DNA of 64,000 nt, taken from assembly GCA_028683385.1 (NCBI GenBank), contig JAQUIJ010000005.1, positions 279,119-343,118 on the forward strand, written 5' to 3'. The position numbers were made by a program, and so were the translations under genes. Shown here piece after piece: positions 34,438 through 43,154 of the stretch. Within the stretch, counting starts at the first letter, position 1; every line of letters begins with the position of its first letter. Below the pieces are notes generated by a model. It did not search any database and was not told the origin of the DNA. It saw nothing but the letters and a program-made list of their open reading frames with translations. The stretch is from Prolixibacteraceae bacterium (GTDB lineage: Bacteria; Bacteroidota; Bacteroidia; Bacteroidales; Prolixibacteraceae).

Positions 34438-35133
34438 CTATTCCGGTTGTGCCGGACCATCCGGAGTTTCTGGTTTGTCGTGCCTCAAACCATAATCAAC
34501 TACTTTTGAAGTTGCCAGAAAACGGTTGTAAAAATCAGGATTAGTGCTCTGGTAACGAACCACCAGGCGTTTAAGCTGGTCGTTTAATAAAGTTGTTGAA
34601 TTGCTCATCAGTTCTTTCAGCTTTCCATTGTTGGCTTTTCGATCGGTAACCGAAAGACGTGGCGCCGATAAACTGTTTTCGTACCTTTCTTTAATTTCCC
34701 TAAGCAACTGCAGTTCGGCTGCAGTCACATCGTAATTCACCAAACTTTCGAGTATCGAACCGGCAAGTTCTATTACCATGTTCGTCGTCGAAACCAATTC
34801 GCCATCGCGCTGGCCTTCCAGATCCGATTTTGAAAAATCAATCTTGCGCTGTAAAACCTGATCTTTTGTTTTACATGCCATGGCATAAATCTGCGAAGTA
34901 ATCTCAAAATTCTTATTCACCAGGTTAGCTTTTAGCGTCTTTTTTTCGGCCACCTGTCCCGACTGATCAACATCGGTACTTTGCCGTAACGACTCAATTC
35001 CTACAATAAGAATCTCAAGTTCATCAACTGCCGCAGCAAAAGGAACCGAATTTTCCCAGATCGACCGGTTAAGTTTCAAAAAGCTTAATAAAGCCTTCAT
35101 CATCACCAATTTGTTTTCATCTTGTTTGTTCAT
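34438..35133 (-). CDS. Helical protein of unknown function (DUF6261-like)
   Basis: A 231-residue all-helical protein without signal peptide or membrane segment (LSFLKLNRSIWENSVPFAAA, then KNFEITSQIYAMACKTKDQV). It ends in a Pro-rich tail (DKPETPDGPAQPE). It resembles the Bacteroidota DUF6261-type proteins with paired helical bundles, but I hold this family call loosely. A strong bidirectional hairpin and the 21-bp tandem array lie upstream. Confidence 0.55.
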   Translation of the reverse strand: MNKQDENKLVMMKALLSFLKLNRSIWENSVPFAAAVDELEILIVGIESLRQSTDVDQSGQVAEKKTLKANLVNKNFEITSQIYAMACKTKDQVLQRKIDFSKSDLEGQRDGELVSTTNMVIELAGSILESLVNYDVTAAELQLLREIKERYENSLSAPRLSVTDRKANNGKLKELMSNSTTLLNDQLKRLVVRYQSTNPDFYNRFLATSKVVDYGLRHDKPETPDGPAQPE

Positions 35134-35530
35134 TTTCTAAGTTTTTAAAGGGTTTATAAATCCTGAACACATTGATTCTTTTCCATTGATCGTTTAATTC
35201 CTTGCTTTCTGCCCGATTACCTCCCTGTATCTTTTTAATGAATGTCTGTTTGTTTAATTCTACTTTAACACATTAAAAAAAATCAACCTTTTTACCCTTA
35301 ATCCCTAAAGAGAGAGGTTGATTTTTTAGCTTTCTCCCTTCAGAGACGGGGTTAAAAAGCTGAAAATCATTCTCCGAATTGAATCTTTTAAAGTCGAATT
35401 AAATGAGTTACACATGGCCGTCCGTTTTTACCTTCTCTTTTCCAAACATTGACTGAAGTCGCCGCCTGTCAAAGGCTGCAACGGCAATTGATAACGCCCG
35501 ATTATTTAAATTTTTTGAAAATCGAAGTCT
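35134..35530. other. Gene-free stretch with a strong hairpin
   Basis: Holds the 13-bp perfect stem at 35277-35327 (entered separately) and otherwise AT-rich DNA with no supported frame. It presumably contains the promoter of the 34438-35133 gene. Confidence 0.45.
35277..35327. terminator. Bidirectional terminator-like hairpin
   Basis: AAAAAATCAACCT (35277-35289) and AGGTTGATTTTTT (35315-35327) are exact complements, giving T-tracts on both strands. No clear upstream gene ends at it on either strand, so it may be left from a lost gene. Confidence 0.6.
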
Positions 35531-35866
35531 TCAAATGCACTTTTCAATCTTCCAAATGCTTGCTCTTAGTCTCCAAATGCACTTTTCATTCTTCCAAACG
35601 CTTGCTCGTAGTCTCCAAATGCACTTTTCATTCTTCCAAATGCCTGCTCGCGATCTCCAAATGCTTGTTCGAATCAATTAAATGCATTTTTTAGGTTTCC
35701 AAATGCCTGTTTGTGCTTTCCAAATTGTCATTTTCAATTCCCAAATGCCTGCTCGTACGATCCGGATGCACTTTTCAGGTCTCCAAATGCCTGTTCAAAT
35801 AAATCCGATGCACATTAACATCTTCCAAATGGGCATTCATTTTATCCGGATGCACGCTATTTCAAA
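35531..35866. repeat. 21-bp tandem array without indels, possible heptad-coding remnant
   Basis: Sixteen abutting units of exactly 21 bp, of form CCAAATGC(A/C/T)..., run from 35531. Units alternate between two types (CACTTTTCATTCTT and CTGCTCGTAGTCT endings). No unit gains or loses a base although many have substitutions. One plus-strand frame (35460-35897) is open apart from one TAA at 35679. A minus-strand frame gives AFGRMKSAFGDYEQ-like heptads with several stops. Decayed units of similar spacing recur near 36015-36085. Confidence 0.75.
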
Positions 35867-36204
35867 TCTTTTTGAGTATAAATCTGATCGAGCGTAGATT
35901 AAAAGAAAAATTTTGAGTCGTAAAGAATGCCCAAAAGCATAAAACTGTACAATATTGAGTACAATGTAAAACAGAAAAATAAATTAAACTAACTTCTTTT
36001 CGAATAATTTACTTAAATGGTCGATATTTTACTCGAATGGCTCATTTTGGCATATGAATGCACTGTTTTTAAGATGTTTAAATGGCGCAAAATTTGAAAT
36101 TTGGAAGGCTGATTTTTTTTTTAATCTACTTGAGCCGATTCTTTATGGATTGAAAATTTTCAGCTTTTTCATCGCGTAGCAAAGGGTAATCAATCAGGTT
36201 AAGT

Positions 36205-36277
36205 TAATGGAATGAAATAATGTCGTATCTATTATTGGTCAAAATCCTGACTCACCCCATCGCATCTTCGATGCTCT
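36205..36277. repeat. Direct repeat, copy 1
   Basis: About 73 bp matching 36608-36681 with few differences (shared segments ATGAAATAATGTCG and CTCACCCCATCGCATCTTCG). Confidence 0.75.
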
Positions 36278-36607
36278 GGAGACTGAATCAAAAGTGATCA
36301 TGTTTTTTCAAAAACTTACAATTTGAAAGTACCGACACTGTTAAAACCCCTAAATCCCCGTTCGACTGAGCTCACGCCGAAGCCTGAAGGGGACTTCAAA
36401 GCCGCCCCTTCAGGGGAGGTTTGCCTGCCAGCCGCAGGCAGGGAAGGGTGAAATGAAGTTGAACTTCGGATTCCGTTAGGAACAAAATACGGGTAGGATT
36501 AAGTCATATACAGATATCTTTTGTCCCGTACGGGACAAAGCATCGGTCATAAACCGGCATTTCATCCGACCTATTTTCCCTACGGGAAATTTTAAACCGT
36601 CACTAAG

Positions 36608-36681
36608 TAATTGAAATGAAATAATGTCGCATATATTATTGGTCAAAATATTGACTCACCCCATCGCATCTTCGATGCTCT
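36608..36681. repeat. Direct repeat, copy 2
   Basis: Second copy of the 73-bp repeat. Unlike the first, it continues directly into a 28-bp perfect palindrome and a closing GGGGTGAGTC. Confidence 0.75.
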
Positions 36682-36740
36682 TCCCCTCTCTACGCGTAGA
36701 GAGGGGAAAAGCACTCCGCAAGGAGGGCTCGGGGTGAGTC
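36653..36740. repeat. Nested palindromic element (REP/MITE-like)
   Basis: Outer arms GACTCACCCC (36653-36662) and GGGGTGAGTC (36731-36740) are exact 10-bp inverted repeats. Inside, 36681-36708 is a perfect 28-bp palindrome centred on ACGCGT. Total 88 bp. Confidence 0.7.
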
Positions 36741-36920
36741 ATTTTAAAATACGACAATAACTAATTCCTATTACATCTCACACGATGGAAAATGTGATGC
36801 TTTGTTTTTTTTCCACTGATTGCCGGATAGCGTTTTTGTAAGTAAATGGTTTGTATTATATTTATCGTCTTGAAAAAATCGAAAATCAATAAAATCTAAA
36901 CAAACTAAAAAATACCAACA

Positions 36921-37832
36921 ATGAGTACATTGACAAACAGAAGAGAGTTTTTTAAAATTTCAGCAGTAGGCGCTCTTGGCTTAACGGTTCTTGGTCCACT
37001 GGGTTGCGCACCTAAAGTAGTCGATCGGAAAACCTTTGGCGTAGGTATCCAGTTGTACACCGTTCGCGATGCCATGGCAGCCGATGTTGCCGGAACACTT
37101 AAAAAATTATCAGACCTCGGGTACAAAAACCTTGAACTGGCAAGTTATGCCGATGGTAAATTTTATGGATTTGCCCCTAAAGAGTTCAAAAAAATGGTAA
37201 ACGATCTTGGAATGGATATTATTAGCAGCCACGCCGGGGTTGAATCGAAAGGTATTACGATGGATAGCGCTAAAATGATGGCCGACGCACATGCCGAATT
37301 GGCTGTTAAATATTGCGTTCAGCCTTGGGTAAACGATGAAGACCGTACCATTGAAAAATTCAAGCAAATGATAGGCGACTGGAACCAGGTCGGTAAAATC
37401 ATGAAAGAAGTTGGTATTCAGTTTGGCTACCACAACCACAATTTCGAATTTAAAAACATGGATGGTATTGTTCCTTACTACGATATTTTCATGCCTGAAA
37501 TGGACAAAGACCTTATCACGATGGAACTCGACCTGTTCTGGGCAAATAAAGCAGGACAAGATCCGGTTGAAATGTTTAAAAAATATCCGGGCCGCTTCCA
37601 GCTTCTACATTTTAAAGATATGCACACCAAACAACCACCTTTCTTCGATGTGATTAAAGATGATGTTTGCGAAGTTGGAGCAGGAGTGATTGATTTTAAA
37701 ACTATCCTGAAGTCGAAAGATATTGCTGGTATGAAATATCTCTTTGTTGAAGACGACAATCAGGGTAACGGAAAAACTTTCGAAACACTTGAAACAAGCA
37801 TCAATAATATCACAACAAAAATTCTGGTGTAA
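36921..37832 (+). CDS. Sugar phosphate isomerase/epimerase-like protein with Tat-type signal
   Basis: A 303-residue TIM-barrel protein exported with an RR signal (NRREFFKISAVGALGLTVLG, with a Cys at LGC near residue 29). The fold follows its paralogue at 27584: VGIQLYTVRDAMAADVAGTL, then LGYKNLELASYADGKFYGFA, FGYHNHNFEFKNMDGIVPYY and TMELDLFWANKAG, with the metal-site His and Glu kept. The different export signals suggest that this copy folds with its metal in the cytoplasm before export. The substrate is unknown. Confidence 0.85.
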   Translation: MSTLTNRREFFKISAVGALGLTVLGPLGCAPKVVDRKTFGVGIQLYTVRDAMAADVAGTLKKLSDLGYKNLELASYADGKFYGFAPKEFKKMVNDLGMDIISSHAGVESKGITMDSAKMMADAHAELAVKYCVQPWVNDEDRTIEKFKQMIGDWNQVGKIMKEVGIQFGYHNHNFEFKNMDGIVPYYDIFMPEMDKDLITMELDLFWANKAGQDPVEMFKKYPGRFQLLHFKDMHTKQPPFFDVIKDDVCEVGAGVIDFKTILKSKDIAGMKYLFVEDDNQGNGKTFETLETSINNITTKILV

Positions 37833-37846
37833 TTGGGTTTGAATTA

Positions 37847-37946
37847 TTAACCACAGAGGCACACTGAGAAAATCACAGAGTAATACAGAAGATTTAATTT
37901 TCACTCTGCGTTACTCTGAGTACACTCCGTGTAACTCTGTGGTTAA
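37847..37946. terminator. Long inverted repeat between convergent genes
   Basis: TTAACCACAGAG (37847-37858) and CTCTGTGGTTAA (37935-37946) are exact complements, and internal CACAGAGTAA/TTACTCTG segments also pair. It fills the gap between the isomerase gene and pepP and probably ends transcription from both sides. The CACAGAG-type sequence looks like a mobile palindromic repeat. Confidence 0.55.
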
Positions 37947-37950
37947 ATCT

Positions 37951-39735
37951 TTATATTTTCTTGGTTTTTTCTTTCAGAAAACCTTTCAATTCATCATTTA
38001 CCAACGGCGAAAGCTCCTTGTAAACCCACTGGTGGTAATTGTTGAGCCATTCAATCTCTTCCGGATTCAGCAAACTCTTTTCAATGGCTTTGGCATCAAT
38101 CGGGCAGAGCGTCAAGGTATCGAACCGAAGGAAATCTCCAAATTCGGTCGTTTCATCCTGTACACAAACCATCATGTTTTCAGTACGCAAACCATATTCT
38201 CCCAACCGGTAAAACGCCGGTTCGTTCGAGAGTACCATTCCGGCTTCAATCACCTGGTCGTTAAACTCCTGTCGGATGCTCATCGGTCCTTCGTGCACAT
38301 TCAGGAAATAGCCTACGCCGTGCCCTGTTCCGTGCCCGTAGTTCATTCCGTGTTGCCACATGTCTTTTCGCGCCAGAATGTCTAAATGATACCCCCGTGT
38401 GTTCACCGGAAACTTGGCATTCGTCAGCGAAATCATTCCTTTCAGCGTAATGGTGAAGTCGCTCTTTTGTCGTGCGGTTAATTCGCCCAATGCAATGGTT
38501 CGGGTAGTGTCGGTTGTTCCGTCGAGGTATTGTCCTCCCGAATCGAAAAGCAAAAATCCATCCTTTTCAACCGGTAAAGCATTGTCTTCGGCAACATGGA
38601 AATGCACAATGGCTCCATGTTCTTTGTACCCGACAATCGGGTAGAAGCTGATGCCTTTAAATCCGTCTTGTTTCGCCCTGAGTTCGTTCAGTTTTTCAGC
38701 AACTGTGTATTCGGTGACCGGAATTTTCCCCAGCTTGTTTTCAATCCAGTATAAGAATTCGAGCAATGCTACGCCATCTTTTCGCATCGCCTGACGGATG
38801 TGATTAATTTCGCCCTGCGACTTAATGGCTTTCAACCGGCACGGAATGGATAATCCTTCGACTACCAGACATTGCTTCGGAATGTTTTTCAGTATAGCCT
38901 GGTTCGTGCGGTCGCGGTCGATTAATATGCGGGAGTGTGCAGGCAATTGCTGAAGAGCAACTGTGATTTCTTCATATCCTTTGAGCTGAATTCCTTCTGA
39001 TTCGAGTTTTGTTTTTAGCTCTGTCGAAATTTTTTGCGGGTTAACGAAAAGCGTCTTTTCTTTTGCTGAAACAATGGCATACGACATGAACACCGGATTG
39101 CACTCTACATCGGTTCCACGAAGGTTAAACGTCCAGGCCAGATCGTCGAGCGCCGTAATAATCTGCATGTCGGCGTTCCCTTTTTTCAGTTCAGTACCAA
39201 TAACTTCTATTTTTTCGTTCCGGCTGGTGCAGGCGTATTTCAATTCATGCTCAAATACCGGCGAATCGGGTAGGGCAGGGCGGTCGGTCCAGATTTCGTC
39301 GAGCAAATCACCTGTTTCTTTCAGGGTAATTCCTGAAGCAGCCAAACTACTTTGCATGGCCGCAAACTGACTGATTGAAACACTCCATTCGTCAATCCCT
39401 GCAACGTCGCCTTTTTGAAGGTTCATCCTGATCCATTGGTCAGGCTCGTGATGACCGGGCGTACGCATTTTAACCAAATCGATTCCGGTTCCGGCCAATT
39501 GTTCTTCGGCCTGAAGAAAATAGCGCGAGTCGGTCCAGAGAGCTGCTTTATCGAGACTCACAACCACCATTCCGGCCGAGCCTGTGAATCCGGCGATAAA
39601 TGCTCGGGTTTGCCAGCGTTCGGGCAGGTATTCGCTCATGTGCGGGTCGGTGCCGAAAATAACATACGCACTCAAACCTTTTTTCTGCATTTTGGCGCGC
39701 AGGTCGCCGATTCTGTTTCTAATAAGTTCCTTCAA
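37951..39735 (-). CDS. Aminopeptidase P family M24B metallopeptidase
   Basis: A 594-residue Xaa-Pro aminopeptidase in the long three-domain form: two creatinase-like N-terminal domains and the pita-bread catalytic domain. Metal ligands are seen in LLFDSGGQYLDGTTDTTRTI (two Asp), YGHGTGHGVGYFLNVHEGP (His), a Glu in MVLSNEPAFY and a Glu in YGLRTENMM. It removes N-terminal residues before proline. Its start overlaps the last 17 bp of the upstream Nudix gene, which suggests translational coupling. Confidence 0.94.
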   Translation of the reverse strand: MKELIRNRIGDLRAKMQKKGLSAYVIFGTDPHMSEYLPERWQTRAFIAGFTGSAGMVVVSLDKAALWTDSRYFLQAEEQLAGTGIDLVKMRTPGHHEPDQWIRMNLQKGDVAGIDEWSVSISQFAAMQSSLAASGITLKETGDLLDEIWTDRPALPDSPVFEHELKYACTSRNEKIEVIGTELKKGNADMQIITALDDLAWTFNLRGTDVECNPVFMSYAIVSAKEKTLFVNPQKISTELKTKLESEGIQLKGYEEITVALQQLPAHSRILIDRDRTNQAILKNIPKQCLVVEGLSIPCRLKAIKSQGEINHIRQAMRKDGVALLEFLYWIENKLGKIPVTEYTVAEKLNELRAKQDGFKGISFYPIVGYKEHGAIVHFHVAEDNALPVEKDGFLLFDSGGQYLDGTTDTTRTIALGELTARQKSDFTITLKGMISLTNAKFPVNTRGYHLDILARKDMWQHGMNYGHGTGHGVGYFLNVHEGPMSIRQEFNDQVIEAGMVLSNEPAFYRLGEYGLRTENMMVCVQDETTEFGDFLRFDTLTLCPIDAKAIEKSLLNPEEIEWLNNYHQWVYKELSPLVNDELKGFLKEKTKKI

Positions 39736-40258
39736 GTTGTATCAGTTCTTTGATGATGTTTTTCATCGAAATGGAAGGCAATTCTTCCAGATCAACATCA
39801 TGCGGGTTATGAAATTCGAACGACGAGACATCGTCCATGGCTGTCATTTGATGGATGGCTTCTGTTTTTGCCAGAAAGGCCAGATCGAGTGTGTAAACCG
39901 AGAATCCGGAGAAGACATATTCGTTTGGATACGAGCAAAAGTAGTTCAACGAATGAATCTCAATGCCTAATTCTTCCTGAATTTCTCTTACTGCCGCTTG
40001 CTCGGCGGTTTCCATCGGGTCGATAAAACCTCCGGGTAAATCGAGTTTCCCCCGGTGAGGTTCAATGGCACGTCGGGTGAATAAGAGTTCGCCTTTTTCG
40101 TTAAAAAGCAAAACGGCCACCGCTGCTGATGAGTTGGCGTAATAATTAAAAGAGCAGTCGCTGCATTTAAAAGAACGGTCGCCCGTTGCCGGGAAATGCG
40201 CTGATCCGCAACGCGGACAAAACTTCAAAACATTAACCGGGTGAGTGTTGGAATACAT
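39719..40258 (-). CDS. Nudix hydrolase with N-terminal zinc ribbon (NudC/NADH pyrophosphatase-like)
   Basis: A 179-residue Nudix protein with a zinc ribbon (CPRCGSAHFPATG, then CSDC, near 14-34) and a complete Nudix box (GGFIDPMETAEQAAVREIQE, then ELG, near 76-98). The ribbon is reminiscent of NADH pyrophosphatases, but it is shorter than NudC and lacks its SQPWPFPxS segment, so the substrate is open. It overlaps pepP by 17 bp. Confidence 0.85.
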   Translation of the reverse strand: MYSNTHPVNVLKFCPRCGSAHFPATGDRSFKCSDCSFNYYANSSAAVAVLLFNEKGELLFTRRAIEPHRGKLDLPGGFIDPMETAEQAAVREIQEELGIEIHSLNYFCSYPNEYVFSGFSVYTLDLAFLAKTEAIHQMTAMDDVSSFEFHNPHDVDLEELPSISMKNIIKELIQLEGTY

Positions 40259-40438
40259 CTAAAAAGTCATTAGACATTAGGAAAATGAAAAAAGTGAGAA
40301 AGTCATTGGTGGTCATTTGCTACGCGTCAAGATTTGTAAAGTCGTCAACGGATTACACTGAATGACTACAAATGACCATCGAAAGACTATAAATGATACT
40401 GGTTTAGCAATCTCATTTAACTATTAATCATTGATCAT

Positions 40439-41341
40439 TTATTTCGTAATTCCCTGGGCTTTCATCCATTGTGCAAACAGGTTTGGCCACTGATCAACCG
40501 GAAGATTCTTCTTTCTCATTCCGAAACCGTGTCCGCCATCGCGAAAAATGTGCATTTCAGCCGGTATTTTATATTTCTTCAGCGCCATATAAAATTCGAT
40601 GGAGTTACGGGGAGGAACACCTCCGTCGTCATCGGCTAAAACCAGGAATGTTGGAGGAGTCTGGGCGGTTACATGCAGTTCATTCGAATATTTTTCAACC
40701 AGTTCCCATTTGTTTCCGGCACCAATCAGATTGGTTCGCGATCCCATGTGCCCAAATTCTTCATTGAATGTGATTACCGGATACAACAAAAGCATAAAAT
40801 CGGGTCTGCAACTGAATTTTTCAAGAGGATCAGTCGAATCTGGTTTCCCCAGATCAAATCGCGTTCCGGCAGTTGAGGCCAAATGACCACCTGCAGAAGA
40901 ACCTGCAATACCGATTTTAGCCGGATTGATTCCCCATTCAGCAGCTTTTTGGTGTACAATCCGCAAAGCGCGTTGAACATCTTCCAATGGAATCTGATCG
41001 TGACCATTTGGAAGGCGATATTTCAGCACAATACCTGCAACACCTTGGGTTGTGAGCCATTCGGCCATATCATATCCTTCGTGGTCCATGGCTTCCATGG
41101 CATAGCCACCGCCCGGGCAGATCACCACGGCCGCGCCTGTATTAATTCCTATTTTGGGTAAATACACATAAATTTCAGCCTCCGAAACATTGCGGACGCG
41201 TTTGCCATCAAAAACTTCTTCTGGTGTTGTCAATCCGTTGCTGTCGGGCGCACCGTTTGGCCATACCTTAAGTTTAAAATCTTGTGCCATAGTTGTAAAG
41301 CTAATGATGACCAATGTAAAAAATGCGATTGTGGTTTTCAT
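40439..41341 (-). CDS. Exported alpha/beta hydrolase (acetyl esterase-like)
   Basis: From the ATG at 41341 (MKTTIAFFTLVIISFTTMAQ) the protein has 300 residues with a signal peptide; the longer frame would hide it. The BD-FAE/esterase-lipase fold shows AAVVICPGGGYAMEAMDHEG (oxyanion loop) near 61-80, the nucleophile elbow GIAGSSAGGHLAS near 137-149 and the late HIFRDGGHGFGMR with the catalytic His. It may deacetylate exported glycans, consistent with the other carbohydrate enzymes in the window. Confidence 0.85.
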   Translation of the reverse strand: MKTTIAFFTLVIISFTTMAQDFKLKVWPNGAPDSNGLTTPEEVFDGKRVRNVSEAEIYVYLPKIGINTGAAVVICPGGGYAMEAMDHEGYDMAEWLTTQGVAGIVLKYRLPNGHDQIPLEDVQRALRIVHQKAAEWGINPAKIGIAGSSAGGHLASTAGTRFDLGKPDSTDPLEKFSCRPDFMLLLYPVITFNEEFGHMGSRTNLIGAGNKWELVEKYSNELHVTAQTPPTFLVLADDDGGVPPRNSIEFYMALKKYKIPAEMHIFRDGGHGFGMRKKNLPVDQWPNLFAQWMKAQGITK

Positions 41342-41345
41342 ATGT

Positions 41346-41876
41346 TTAAGATTTTGCGCCAACGAAATAGTGATCCTTGTCGGCAAACAGGATGTTGAAT
41401 GTAGTTAATGATCCGTAAATGCGTGTAATGTATTGTTGCATGTTCACTTTTTCTTCATCGGTTAACACCGGGTGACTGTTAATGTTTTGTTCCAGCACCC
41501 GAAGCCGGTCGCGCAACATTACAATTTTGTGAAAGAAGTTTTCAATTGGTATTTCTTTGGGTTTAAGCGAAAGATTTGCAGGTTGCAAAAGCATATTTCC
41601 ACCCATCCATTTTTCTCCTAACGGAACAATTTCCTGAAGTGCACTTTGTTCTTCCAGTACGAAACGCAATACTTTTTCAACTTCTTTCAAAGTCAGCGAA
41701 TTTTTGGGTTTTTCTTCCGGAGCTTCAATGACTTCCAAATCTTCATTTCGTTTGGTGATTTCCATTTTTCCACCTCGCTCAAAGAATATCTCGTACGAAG
41801 TTATTTTATTTTTACTGACAATTCCTTCTCCATAGCGCGGATGATCAACACGGGTTCCAACTGCGAGTTCTTCCAT
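41346..41876 (-). CDS. Conserved hypothetical protein with N-terminal UvrD-tail-like SH3 segment
   Basis: A 176-residue cytoplasmic protein. Residues 6-35 (VGTRVDHPRYGEGIVSKNKI) resemble the small SH3-like segment found at the tails of UvrD/PcrA helicases and in CarD-like proteins. The rest is helical and unassigned (SLTLKEVEKVLRFVLEEQSA, then MQQYITRIYGSLTTFNILFA). It may bind a protein or nucleic acid partner. It lies immediately upstream of the exported esterase gene, 4 bp from its start. Confidence 0.62.
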   Translation of the reverse strand: MEELAVGTRVDHPRYGEGIVSKNKITSYEIFFERGGKMEITKRNEDLEVIEAPEEKPKNSLTLKEVEKVLRFVLEEQSALQEIVPLGEKWMGGNMLLQPANLSLKPKEIPIENFFHKIVMLRDRLRVLEQNINSHPVLTDEEKVNMQQYITRIYGSLTTFNILFADKDHYFVGAKS

Positions 41877-41999
41877 TTTTGAGTCGTTTTTTAGGTTCGT
41901 AACGGGTTCTAAAAGTACTAATTTATGCTGAACGGTTTTTTGAGCGTGTTAAAAATTTATATGATTGTGCAGTGAATATTGATAACTGATAAAATCGTT

Positions 42000-42007
42000 T
42001 ATTTTTG
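42000..42007 (+). promoter_or_regulatory. -7 promoter element deciding the LysE start
   Basis: TATTTTTG matches TAnnTTTG exactly and ends 4 bp before the ATG at 42012. It lies inside the longer possible reading frame (41979), so transcription from here would allow only the 42012 start. Confidence 0.5.
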
Positions 42008-42011
42008 CGCT

Positions 42012-42650
42012 ATGTTTTTAACGTTGATAGCAAAAGGGATTTTGATTGGTTTGTTGGTTTCCATACCATTAGGGCCAATTGGTGTTTTGGTCATCCAGCG
42101 AACGGTGAATAAAAGTCGCATGGCAGGCCTTTTATCCGGAATGGGAGCCGCACTGTCGGATACCGTTTATGCTATCATTGCAGGATTTAGCCTTACTTTT
42201 GTGATCGACTTTATTCGTGCGCACGAAATGTTATTTCAGGTTATTGGAGCCGTAGTTGTTTTGGCACTTGGAATTCACATCTTTTTTACAAATCCGGTAA
42301 AAGATATTCGACGCAACCGCCTTCGTGGAAATACCCATTTTCAGGATATTATTTCGAGTTTCCTGGTCACATTTTCAAATCCATTAACCGTATTTGTTTT
42401 TCTTGCTGTGTTTACCAGTTCAGGTGTGGCCGTTAGTCTCGAACAACCTTACCATTCTTTCTTTGTGATACTTGGAATCCTTACAGGAGCTTTTCTTTGG
42501 TGGTTTTCGTTGTCGGGTATTGTCAGTTTGTTCAGGCATAAAATTAACCTGCGGATTCTTTGGTGGATTAACAAAACTGCCGGAGCGATCATTATTATTT
42601 TTGTGCTGATAACCGCTATCGTTGTTGCACAAAAAGGATTGGGTAGTTGA
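42012..42650 (+). CDS. LysE-family translocator
   Basis: A 212-residue polytopic membrane exporter of the LysE/RhtB superfamily. From MFLTLIAKGILIGLLVSIPL it shows the family N-terminal helix with PLGPIGVLVIQRTVNKSRMA, then GLLSGMGAALSDTVYAIIAG (the conserved G-x-x-x-D-x-x-Y) and four further membrane segments. The family exports amino acids or related small molecules. The start at 42012 is preferred because the promoter element overlaps the earlier start. Confidence 0.85.
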   Translation: MFLTLIAKGILIGLLVSIPLGPIGVLVIQRTVNKSRMAGLLSGMGAALSDTVYAIIAGFSLTFVIDFIRAHEMLFQVIGAVVVLALGIHIFFTNPVKDIRRNRLRGNTHFQDIISSFLVTFSNPLTVFVFLAVFTSSGVAVSLEQPYHSFFVILGILTGAFLWWFSLSGIVSLFRHKINLRILWWINKTAGAIIIIFVLITAIVVAQKGLGS

Positions 42651-42719
42651 GTAGCAGGAAAGAGTTAATAGTCATCAGTAAACTGGTAACCCGTTTTTCT
42701 ATTGACAAATGTCTTTTTT

Positions 42720-43136
42720 CTAACGATTTTCGTTGAAGATCTGTGTCAATTTGTCGACAAAGAATTTAGGTGCAGCAAATGGTTTATTGGTTAGCGAATT
42801 GAAAAATACTAAAACGACTTCTCCCGAATTAATTAACTCGCCAGCTTCGTTGTAAATCTCGGTTTTAATCGGAAATTTCACCTTTGGAATGACGTCTACA
42901 ATCGTTCTGATGGTTAACAAGTCATCGTAATAAGCCGATTTCAGGTAGTTTATTTTCAGGCTTCGGGCCGGAAGCATGATGTTCATTTCTTCCATCTGCT
43001 TATACGTAAAGCCCAAATCACGAATCATTTCGGTACGGCCAATTTCGTAATATCGGGCGTAATTGCCGTAATAAACAACGCCCATCTGATCGGTATCTTC
43101 GTAATAAACCCTGACTTTCGTTTCAGTAACAATCAT
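42720..43136 (-). CDS. YbgC/4HBT-family acyl-CoA thioesterase
   Basis: A 138-residue hotdog thioesterase with the 4-hydroxybenzoyl-CoA thioesterase signature VYYEDTDQMGVVYYGNYARY near 10-29, including the catalytic Asp in DTDQMG. It probably hydrolyses short or aromatic acyl-CoAs. It is not next to tol-pal genes. It lies downstream of the SDR gene on the same strand with an 18-bp gap, so an operon is likely. Confidence 0.9.
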   Translation of the reverse strand: MIVTETKVRVYYEDTDQMGVVYYGNYARYYEIGRTEMIRDLGFTYKQMEEMNIMLPARSLKINYLKSAYYDDLLTIRTIVDVIPKVKFPIKTEIYNEAGELINSGEVVLVFFNSLTNKPFAAPKFFVDKLTQIFNENR

Positions 43137-43154
43137 ATTCGGGAATTGGATGAG

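Larger units (their letters stand above)
35898..36920. repeat. Gene-free kilobase rich in repeats
   Basis: No coding frame is supported. It contains decayed 21-bp units (36015-36085), a 73-bp direct repeat (36205-36277 and 36608-36681), palindromes TTTGTCCCGTACGGGACAAA (36519-36540) and TTTCCCTACGGGAAA (36575-36590), a GC-rich block at 36350-36450, and the structured element at 36653-36740. Confidence 0.6.

Noticed and set aside
35531..35866. CRISPR array
   Set aside because: Units abut without spacers, vary in sequence, and no cas genes are nearby.
35449..35897. Two plus-strand ORFs over the 21-bp array as real genes
   Set aside because: Open frames arise from the repeat period; composition is Cys/Lys/Met-rich without a plausible start or ribosome site. 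Kept only as a possible remnant.
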